Shown here: positions 10,844-18,315 of the stretch, piece after piece
How the letters are laid out: each line of letters begins with the position of its first letter
Position numbering within the stretch: position 1 is the stretch's first letter
Source of the DNA: an uncultured bacterium
GTDB taxonomy: Bacteria > Patescibacteriota > Minisyncoccia > Phycocordibacterales > PALSA-1337
Reading direction: 5' to 3'
DNA length: 48,934 nt
NCBI GenBank assembly: GCA_903872035.1
Contig: CAIQIZ010000002.1
Coordinates: 1 to 48,934 of the forward strand
The notes under the pieces: model-generated
Told to the model about the DNA's origin: nothing
Databases searched by the model: none
What the model saw: only the letters and a program-made list of their open reading frames with translations
Program-made: the position numbers and the translations under genes

Positions 10844-11323
10844 ATGTCAAAAGATTTCAATGCGTGGAATGAGAAAAAGAAAAAGTTGAACGAGATCGAG
10901 CCGCATTTCTATCGAGAAGGTGAAGTGTGGTGGTGTTCCGTTGGTGTGAATGTGGGAGTGGAGATGGATGGAAAAGGTACGAAGTTCGATAGACCGGTGG
11001 TTATTATCAAGAGTTTTGGCAGAGACGCGCTTATTGGAATACCTCTTACTGGTTGTAGGAGAGACGGAAGATACTATGTATATTTGGGGAAGATTTTGAA
11101 CGTTGAGAATTCCGCGATTATTTCACAGATACGTCTTTTCGACGCGAGAAGGCTTATTATGAAAATCTCCACTTTAGATGGTCATCTGTTTTCTTATCTT
11201 CAAATCAGTGTCAGGAATCTCATATTTCCTCAGAAAATAGTATGCCCCCGATTTTACGGGGGACTGGGCGCGAACGCCATTTCTGATGTCCCCGAATTCA
11301 CGTTCACGGGGGCCGGGCCATAA
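10844..11323 (+). CDS. PemK/MazF-like type II toxin family protein (orphan)
   Basis: MSKDFNAWNEKKKKLNE..GEVWWCSVGVNVGVEMDGKGTKFDRPVVIIKSFGRDALIGIPLT..SQIRLFDARRL matches MazF/PemK family layout. The ORF track starts at 10733; the internal ATG at 10844 fits the family better. The last ~30 codons run into GC-rich inverted repeats. Confidence 0.7.
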   Translation: MSKDFNAWNEKKKKLNEIEPHFYREGEVWWCSVGVNVGVEMDGKGTKFDRPVVIIKSFGRDALIGIPLTGCRRDGRYYVYLGKILNVENSAIISQIRLFDARRLIMKISTLDGHLFSYLQISVRNLIFPQKIVCPRFYGGLGANAISDVPEFTFTGAGP

Positions 11324-11332
11324 GGCCATTTG
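11244..11332. repeat. Cluster of GC-rich inverted repeats at the end of the toxin gene
   Basis: CCCCCGattttaCGGGGG, then CCCCGaattcacgttcaCGGGG, then GGCCgggccataaGGCC. Confidence 0.6.
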
Positions 11333-11387
11333 TAGATTTAAGTTTAGCAGTGTCAACATTATTGTCAAGCTCCAGTCTAATAATCAA

Positions 11388-14300
11388 ATGAAGAAATCCC
11401 TTATCACAATCAATAGATATATATGTATCTCGTCTTTGATATTTGTGATGGCCTTTTCCAATCTCTTACCACTCATCCCGATCCCTAAAGCTTCAGCTAC
11501 TACCGCCGCCAATCTTTCGAACGGCCTGGTCGGCTATTGGACAATGGACGCCCAAGATAATATTCCCAATGGTCAATCCTGCCCGGCAACCGGTGGAACG
11601 GTGTCGACTTCATCCGAAGGATATTGTATTCACACTTTTCTGAGTACTGGTACTTTTACGGTTCCTAGTGGTTTTGCGGGTACAGTCAGGGCATTGGTCG
11701 TTGGCGGTGGTGGTAGCGGAGGAGGATCTACCGCAGGTGGTGGAGGAGCTGGAGGACTAGTTTATAATGCCGCCTACGCAGTTACTGCTCAAGCGTATAC
11801 AGTTACGGTTGGTAATGGAGGAGCACAAGCTGGTTCTGCAACTGCCGGTGTTACAGGTCAAAATAGCGTATTCGGTTCAATTACAGCTTATGGTGGTGGG
11901 GGTGGTGGATATACCAATGCAAGTGCCGGTGGACCAGGTTTACATGGCGGTAGTGGTGGTGGTGGAGCAGTATATAGCATATATGGGCCGTATGCCGCTG
12001 GCACAGGCACGGCTGGACAAGGTAATAATGGAGGTACTTGGGGAACGGATAATTATCCAGGTGGTGGCGGCGGTGGAGCCGGTGGAACCGGTGGAGCTCC
12101 GACTGGATCACAATCTGGTAACGGTGGTACCGGTATTGTCAATCCTATTGCCGGTTCAACTGTAGGGCAAAATATAAATGGAGCATATTATTTGGCTGGA
12201 GGCGGTGGCGGCGGTTCAGGATCTGCTGGCGGTAACGGAGGTAACGGTGGCGGCGGAGGTGGGACCAGTAGTGGATATGCAGGAACGGCCGGGACGGCCA
12301 ATACTGGCGGCGGCGGCGGCGGCGGTTATTTATATTGCTGTGGATTAGGCGGAGCTGGTGGTTCAGGTGTGGTAGTTATCGCTTATCCGATTGTTTACAC
12401 AATTCGCGATCGTTCTGGGAGCGGTAATACCGGCACCGCTATCGGTGGTCCGGCGCCGACGGCGGGGAAGTTAGGGCAAGCATTGAGTTTTGATGGGATT
12501 GCTTCTGGTATCGGTGTAAATTCAGTAGTTTCTTCCATTGCTACTGGACCAGTCACTATGTCGGCTTGGGTAAAGTTTCCAACGGTCTATGGATCAGGAA
12601 GTCCTTGTGGAGTAGTTTTTCGTATGGGTGATTACTATTCTACGAACGATATTCAGTTAATATTCGGCACTTATCCAGCTTGGGGTGGAGGTAGTAATGA
12701 TGGAACATTAGAGGTTCAAACAGCTGACAACGGTGCCACTCCTCTAACTATTGCCAAGTCGAGTAGAAGTACTTGGACAGCAAATCAATGGTATCACGTG
12801 GTCGGTATTTATAATGGAACCAGTGGACATACTTACGTAAATGGTGTCAGTGATGAATCGTACTCTGGATCGGCGAACCGTATCGCTTCACCCGCGGCGG
12901 TTGCTGCGGATATTGGTCATACATACACTAATTCTGGTTCATACATTTGCAATTTCGGCGGGACTATCGACGACGTCCGCGTATATAATAGAACGCTCTC
13001 AGCCAGTGAAGTCCAACAGCTCTACACATCCGGCAAATCCACGATCAACAAGGCTTCTACTCTCGCTAGTCAGACAAAAACTGTTATCTACTTAACATCC
13101 GGAACTACATGGACGGTGCCGTCTGATTGGAATAATGGTAACAATACGATAGAAGTCATCGGCGGCGGCGGTGCTGGTGGGAGCGAACATAATGGTGACG
13201 GTGGAACTGGCGGCGGCGGTGGTGCGTATTCGAAAGTTTCCAATCTTGCATTATCCGGAACTATAACTTACCAGATCGGGGCCGGTGGTACTCCTGTTCA
13301 GTCCGCAACCGGAAATCCCGGAGGAGATACTTGGTTCAATGGCGCGTCATTTGGAGCGTCCTCCGTTGGAGCCAAGGGTGGTGGCGGTGGCTTAGATTGG
13401 TTTTCTGGAAATACTGGCGGAGCTGGAGGAGCGAAAGCTAGCGGAATCGGCACAGTCAAAAACTCTGGAGGAACCGGAGGTTTGAGAGATACTAGTGGCT
13501 GGAATTCTGGTGGCGGTGGTGGCGCAGCTGGTCCGAATGGAGATGGAAATGTTGGAGGGGCGAGTGGTGGAGGTGGTGGCTGTATTTATGCTGGTGGGAC
13601 TGGAGGAAGTGGAGATGCTGGTTTAGGTGGTGCAGGAGGACCAGGAGTCAGTAACGGGGCTGGAGCTAAAGGTTCCACGGGAACCGAATATGACTATAGT
13701 CATGGTTCTGGCGGTGGTGGAGCCGGCGGCGGATGTACAGCTGGTCTCGGTATGGGTGGCGGTGCTGGCGGATCCTACGGAGCTGGTGGAGGTGCTGGAA
13801 GCGGAGAAAACAGCGGAGCCGGACAAAGCGCTCTTGGTGGAAATGGTGCTCAAGGTCTCATCGTCATTAGCTATTATCCTAAAACAGGTTTGAGTTCCGG
13901 ACTAGTCGGTAATTGGACTTTTGATGGTACGGACACTGCTTGGTCCGATTCCACTCATGGCACGACTTTGGACAAGAGTGGAAATGGATATACCGGAACG
14001 TTGAATGGCATGCAGCAGGGGACTTCCACTGTTGTGGGGACGATCGGGCAAGCTCTGCAGTTTAATGGGTCTGGTCAATATGTTAGAACAGCTTCTTTAC
14101 CTGCCATGTCTGCCTATACTTTTTCCGCCTGGGCCAAAAAGACAGGGGCTGGGGATCAGGATCCGAGAGGGATGATCATGGGATATTCTGCTAGTAGTGG
14201 CAATAATTACATAGATATTTGTTGGAATAGTTCGGGCAGTCATCCGCTATTTTCAATCTCAACAAATACCGTTGGCCAGACTACCGTCTACTCTGGTGGG

Positions 14301-15230
14301 AATTGTGCCGCAACTGGAGTTTGGGCACACTATGTCGCTACCTATGATGGAAGCTTCGCACGACTGTACATGAATGGGCAATTGATCGCCGGACCGACTG
14401 CTATTACTGGGACAGTCGCATCGGGTGCGTTGGACATTGGTCAATTATATGGCGGCTCATACTATTTCAAAGGCATCATCGACGATGCCCGTGTCTATAA
14501 TCGCGCCCTTTCTGCCGCAGAAATTACACAACTCTATAATTTCGGCAAAGCCAAAGTGGACGTTGCGAGCGGTCCGGCAACAAGCTCCGGTTCCGGCCTG
14601 GTTGGCTATTGGACGTTTGATGGTAAAGATACAGTTTGGACATCTGCGACGGCCGCCACGACTTTGGATAAGAGCGGTAATGGTAATACTGGGACTTTAA
14701 CTAATATGAATCAGGGAACTGCGCCGGCGCAAGGAAAGATCGGGCAGGCTTTGAGCTTTAACGCAAGTAATTATGTCTCCTCAACTGACATAATAGGAAC
14801 CAATACAGTCACGGTCTGCGCGTGGATCTATCCGACGCAGATTGGATCGTATGCTTGGATCATGGGAAACGCTAGATTTATTATTCAATCTACTCCCGCA
14901 GGATACATTTATCTGTCGAGCGACAATGGTAACACTAAACTTCAAACTGCCGATATTCCTGCCGTAAAGAAATGGTCTCAGATGTGCGCTGTAAGGTTAA
15001 GTACTGGGACCGGAACGATATATTTGAATGGTGCACAAACGGCAACAGGAAACACTGGCTCACCCTCAAGTTATGCTTTATTCGCTATTGGAGTGCAGGA
15101 TGGTTGGGGTGATGGAGTAGGAGGTGGTTTTCAGGGCACCATCGACGACGTTCGTGTCTATAATCGCGCTCTTTCGGCTACGGAAGTCAAAAATCTCTAT
15201 AACCTCGGAAAGGTCAAAGTGAAGCCATAA
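11388..15230 (+). CDS. Secreted LamG/concanavalin-A-like and glycine-rich domain surface protein
   Basis: Signal-peptide-like start MKKSLITINRYICISSLIFVMAFSNLLPLIPIPKASA; three LamG-like blocks (LVGYWTMD..., GLVGNWTFDG..., LVGYWTFDG... each ending IDDVRVYNRxLSAxEVxxLY); two long Gly-rich domains (FTVPSGFAGTVRALVVGGGGSGGG...; WTVPSDWNNGNNTIEVIGGGGAGG...). Confidence 0.85.
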   Translation: MKKSLITINRYICISSLIFVMAFSNLLPLIPIPKASATTAANLSNGLVGYWTMDAQDNIPNGQSCPATGGTVSTSSEGYCIHTFLSTGTFTVPSGFAGTVRALVVGGGGSGGGSTAGGGGAGGLVYNAAYAVTAQAYTVTVGNGGAQAGSATAGVTGQNSVFGSITAYGGGGGGYTNASAGGPGLHGGSGGGGAVYSIYGPYAAGTGTAGQGNNGGTWGTDNYPGGGGGGAGGTGGAPTGSQSGNGGTGIVNPIAGSTVGQNINGAYYLAGGGGGGSGSAGGNGGNGGGGGGTSSGYAGTAGTANTGGGGGGGYLYCCGLGGAGGSGVVVIAYPIVYTIRDRSGSGNTGTAIGGPAPTAGKLGQALSFDGIASGIGVNSVVSSIATGPVTMSAWVKFPTVYGSGSPCGVVFRMGDYYSTNDIQLIFGTYPAWGGGSNDGTLEVQTADNGATPLTIAKSSRSTWTANQWYHVVGIYNGTSGHTYVNGVSDESYSGSANRIASPAAVAADIGHTYTNSGSYICNFGGTIDDVRVYNRTLSASEVQQLYTSGKSTINKASTLASQTKTVIYLTSGTTWTVPSDWNNGNNTIEVIGGGGAGGSEHNGDGGTGGGGGAYSKVSNLALSGTITYQIGAGGTPVQSATGNPGGDTWFNGASFGASSVGAKGGGGGLDWFSGNTGGAGGAKASGIGTVKNSGGTGGLRDTSGWNSGGGGGAAGPNGDGNVGGASGGGGGCIYAGGTGGSGDAGLGGAGGPGVSNGAGAKGSTGTEYDYSHGSGGGGAGGGCTAGLGMGGGAGGSYGAGGGAGSGENSGAGQSALGGNGAQGLIVISYYPKTGLSSGLVGNWTFDGTDTAWSDSTHGTTLDKSGNGYTGTLNGMQQGTSTVVGTIGQALQFNGSGQYVRTASLPAMSAYTFSAWAKKTGAGDQDPRGMIMGYSASSGNNYIDICWNSSGSHPLFSISTNTVGQTTVYSGGNCAATGVWAHYVATYDGSFARLYMNGQLIAGPTAITGTVASGALDIGQLYGGSYYFKGIIDDARVYNRALSAAEITQLYNFGKAKVDVASGPATSSGSGLVGYWTFDGKDTVWTSATAATTLDKSGNGNTGTLTNMNQGTAPAQGKIGQALSFNASNYVSSTDIIGTNTVTVCAWIYPTQIGSYAWIMGNARFIIQSTPAGYIYLSSDNGNTKLQTADIPAVKKWSQMCAVRLSTGTGTIYLNGAQTATGNTGSPSSYALFAIGVQDGWGDGVGGGFQGTIDDVRVYNRALSATEVKNLYNLGKVKVKP

Positions 15231-15271
15231 TATAAAGAGTATTTTGTCTAAAAATATGCTATAATATAGAT

Positions 15272-15496
15272 ATGAAATTCAGACAATCCCTATTTTGGGA
15301 CGTCGATCCCAGTACCATAGACACACAGAAACACGCTAGATATGTGATCGAGCGTATCTTGGATTTTGGCAGGCCGGAAGAAGTCCGTTGGTTATTTCGA
15401 CAATATCCAAGAGGTACGATCAAAGAAGTTCTAAATCTACCACGAGTTCAATTGTCTCCTAAATCAAAAAATCTATGGACTCTAGTCCTACAGTAA
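15272..15496 (+). CDS. Small DUF6922-like protein, putative antitoxin partner
   Basis: 74 aa (FWDVDPSTIDTQKHARYVIERILDFGRPEEVRWLFRQYP); overlaps the downstream nucleotidyltransferase ORF by 22 nt; TATAAT at 15260-15265 just upstream. Confidence 0.6.
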   Translation: MKFRQSLFWDVDPSTIDTQKHARYVIERILDFGRPEEVRWLFRQYPRGTIKEVLNLPRVQLSPKSKNLWTLVLQ

Positions 15497-16155
15497 AAAA
15501 GATTAGAGTAGAAGATTTGCACCTTGAGATTCTACCTGAAAAAACGAGAAATGCCTTTTTGCGTTGCACAGAGGTTTCCTTGTTTGACCAAGGCGGTTGG
15601 TATCTTGCGGGTGGAACAGCCCTGGCTCTTCAAGTTGGACATAGGCAATCGGTGGATCTGGATTTCTTTACGACTACGAAATTTGATGAAAAAGCCGTCA
15701 GCGAACAACTGAGCACTATGGGCCAGTGGGAAACTACCTCGATCAGTTCGGGGACGATTTTCGGTGAATTCTTAGGCGCCAAAATCAGCTTGATTTATTA
15801 TCCATTCTTCAAAAACGCGGAGGATCTTCTCAAAGTTGGATTTGTGAATATAATCTCTCCATCCGATATCTCCGTTATGAAGATTATTGCGATCAGTCAG
15901 AGAGGAAAGAAACGTGATTTTATCGATCTATATTGGCTGAGTCAGCATATCTTGCCGGTAGAAGAGAGCATCAAGCGGATCGATGAGCAATACACGGTTA
16001 AACAAAATCTAAATCATATTTTGAAAAGCTTGGTGTATTTTGACGACGCTGAAGAAGACGTCATGCCGCAACTCCGATTCGATGTGACCTGGAAGACAGT
16101 CAAGGATTATTTCACCAAAGAGATCCCGATCATCGCCAAACAGCTGGTGCTCTGA
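15475..16155 (+). CDS. AbiEii/AbiGii-like nucleotidyltransferase toxin family protein
   Basis: WYLAGGTALALQVGHRQSVDLDFFTT (GGTALAL...DLDFF nucleotidyltransferase signature), SPSDISVMKIIAISQRGKKRDFIDLYWL. Confidence 0.8.
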   Translation: MDSSPTVKKIRVEDLHLEILPEKTRNAFLRCTEVSLFDQGGWYLAGGTALALQVGHRQSVDLDFFTTTKFDEKAVSEQLSTMGQWETTSISSGTIFGEFLGAKISLIYYPFFKNAEDLLKVGFVNIISPSDISVMKIIAISQRGKKRDFIDLYWLSQHILPVEESIKRIDEQYTVKQNLNHILKSLVYFDDAEEDVMPQLRFDVTWKTVKDYFTKEIPIIAKQLVL

Positions 16156-16204
16156 GGGAGGAGACTAAACCTTATATCTTATATTTGACTGAATTAGAGG
16201 TATC

Positions 16205-17101
16205 ATGATACCAGATATTAGTCAATATATACCTTCGATCGGTCTCGGTGCCAAAATGATGATCGATGCTTTTCCGGAAAAAAGGATCATTTTGACCGGC
16301 TCATCGTCGTTGGATCTATCCAACAAGATAGGCGAACCGCTGACTGGCCGTCACTTTACCATGACTTTATTGCCGCTTTCCCAAGGAGAGATGGAAGTCA
16401 GCCGCGTCGAACTTGGTTGGGATATCGAGAATTTTCTCATCTATGGTTCATATCCGGAAGTGTTGAACGAGCCTGATCTTGAAAAAAAGAAAAAGATCCT
16501 GACCGAATTGATTTCCTCATATCTGTTTAAAGACGCACTGGCTCTGGAGGCTGTGCGTTCCCCTGATACTTTGTTGAATATCGTCAAGTGCTTGGCGTTT
16601 CAAGTCGGGAATGAGGTGTCTATAAATGAAGTCGCCAAGACGGCGGGAACCGACGTCAAGACGACGGCCAAGCACCTGGATCTTCTGGAGAAGATGTTCA
16701 TCGTGAAGAAAGTCAGAGGTTTCAGTCGCAATTTGAGGAATGAGATATCAAAGAAAGCCAAATACTATTTTCTTGATAATGGCGTGCGAAACGCGGTTAT
16801 CTCGCAATTCAACCCCTTATCATTGCGCAATGACATAGGCGCGCTCTGGGAGAATTTTATCTTCATGGAACTAGTCAAAAAAAGCGGGATCGAGGGAAAA
16901 TTCGATAATTATTATTTCTGGCGCACGCATACCGGGCAGGAGATCGACATAATCAAAGAGTCGGATGGAGCGTTAACGGCTATTGAATGCAAATGGTCAA
17001 GGGAGATGGTTGTCGTCCCTTCTCTATGGAAAGAGGCGTATCCTAAGGCCGCAGTCGAATTCGTGCATAAAGGCAATTATTTGGATTATCTGCTTTCGTA
17101 G
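16205..17101 (+). pseudogene. N-terminally truncated AAA ATPase, DUF4143 family (no Walker A)
   Basis: Begins at the Walker B-proximal segment (..DISQYIPSIGLGAKMMIDAFPEKRIILTGSSSLDLSNKIGEPLTGR) and carries the DUF4143-like C-terminus (YYFWRTHTGQEIDIIKE..ALTAIECKWS). The P-loop half is absent; the preceding ORF ends at 16155. Confidence 0.7.
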
Positions 17102-17148
17102 TGTGTTTAATGCCTTGTTTTTATTTGCAAACTATGCTAATTTAATGT

Positions 17149-17175
17149 CGTGTAAGTATTCTCGTCACTTACACG
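17149..17175. promoter_or_regulatory. Perfect 9-bp stem hairpin in the leader of the RRM protein gene
   Basis: CGTGTAAGT-attctcgtc-ACTTACACG. Confidence 0.55.
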
Positions 17176-17246
17176 TTAGCAATCTAATGCACGAGAGATT
17201 CCGCTAGCGTGTCTTAAGTGATCCGTGTTGCGGGTAATAAAAGAAA

Positions 17247-17498
17247 ATGTCAAAGAGACTTTTCGTAGGCAGTCTTGCCTGGGGTACAACCGATGCCACC
17301 CTGAAGAAGCACTTCGAAGCGGCCGGTGCAGTTGAATCAGCTGCAGTTATCATGGACAAGATGTCCGGTCGTTCCAAGGGCTTCGGCTTCGTGGAAATGG
17401 CTTCAGATGCCGATGCAGATTCTGCTATCAGCAAGCTGAATGGTTCGGAACTCGATGGTCGCAAGATCGTCGTCTCCGAGGCTCGCCCGAAGGCCTAA
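17247..17498 (+). CDS. RNA-binding protein with a single RRM domain
   Basis: RNP2 RLFVGSLAW and RNP1 SKGFGFVEM motifs in an 83-aa protein. Confidence 0.92.
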   Translation: MSKRLFVGSLAWGTTDATLKKHFEAAGAVESAAVIMDKMSGRSKGFGFVEMASDADADSAISKLNGSELDGRKIVVSEARPKA

Positions 17499-17501
17499 TA
17501 A

Positions 17502-17600
17502 GGCACAAGGAGCAAGCAGTAAGGAGGAAGGAGAGGGGAAACCTTCTCCTTTTTCCGTTCCCGGTTGCTCCTTCCTCCTTCCTCCTTCCTCCTTCCTCCT
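17502..17600. repeat. Purine arm / pyrimidine arm inverted repeat with (CCTTCCT)n tandem repeat; may include a terminator
   Basis: AAGGAGCAAGCAGTAAGGAGGAAGGAGA...TTCTCCTTTTT..., then CTCCTTCCTCCTTCCTCCTTCCTCCTTCCTCCT (about 17568-17600). Confidence 0.7.
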
Positions 17601-17613
17601 GTATACTATATTT

Positions 17614-18315
17614 ATGTCAGACAACAATATTCACAACGAAGGAGAGTTTACAAAAGCCGATATTCACCAAGGCGAGATAGATAAGCATATAGATCGTATC
17701 ACCCACGAGTTCCGGGAGGGTTTTGAGTTCTTAAAAGCATACCCGAAGTCTGTGACCATCTTTGGTTCTTCGCTGGTTAAAAATGATTTTGAGTCTTATA
17801 AAAATGCTGAATTGTTAGGAGGCCGGATATCTCGAGAAATCGGATACGCTGTGATGACTGGTGGTGGACCAGGCATCATGGAAGCAGCCAACAAGGGCGC
17901 TTATGATGCTGATGGTATGTCGCTCGGGCTCAATATCAGTCTGCCGCATGAACACATCACTAACGCCTACGTGCGACACTCGCTGAAATTCTCATATTTC
18001 TTTGCCAGAAAGACTATGCTCATGTTCGCCAGTGAAGCTTACGTCTTCTTTCCGGGAGGCTTTGGGACTTTCGACGAGCTGTTCAGCGTATTGGTTCTCA
18101 TCCAGACTGGAAAGATCCCTCGTGTTCCGGTCATACTCTTTGATTCAAAATTCTGGGATCCATTCAAGAAGTTTGTCATTGATTCAATGGAAAAGTCATA
18201 CGATGCGATCGATCCAAAAGATCTGAACTTATTCGAGATCACTGATTCTCTCGATCGAGCCATCGAGATCATAAAAAAGGCGCCGGTCAGCGAATGGTGG
18301 AGGAACATCAACTAA
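17614..18315 (+). CDS. LOG family protein (TIGR00730-like Rossmann fold)
   Basis: VTIFGSS, AVMTGGGPGIMEAANKGA, FFPGGFGTFDELFSVL motifs. Start chosen at ATG 17614 (MSDNNIHNE); TATACT at 17602-17607. Confidence 0.85.
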   Translation: MSDNNIHNEGEFTKADIHQGEIDKHIDRITHEFREGFEFLKAYPKSVTIFGSSLVKNDFESYKNAELLGGRISREIGYAVMTGGGPGIMEAANKGAYDADGMSLGLNISLPHEHITNAYVRHSLKFSYFFARKTMLMFASEAYVFFPGGFGTFDELFSVLVLIQTGKIPRVPVILFDSKFWDPFKKFVIDSMEKSYDAIDPKDLNLFEITDSLDRAIEIIKKAPVSEWWRNIN

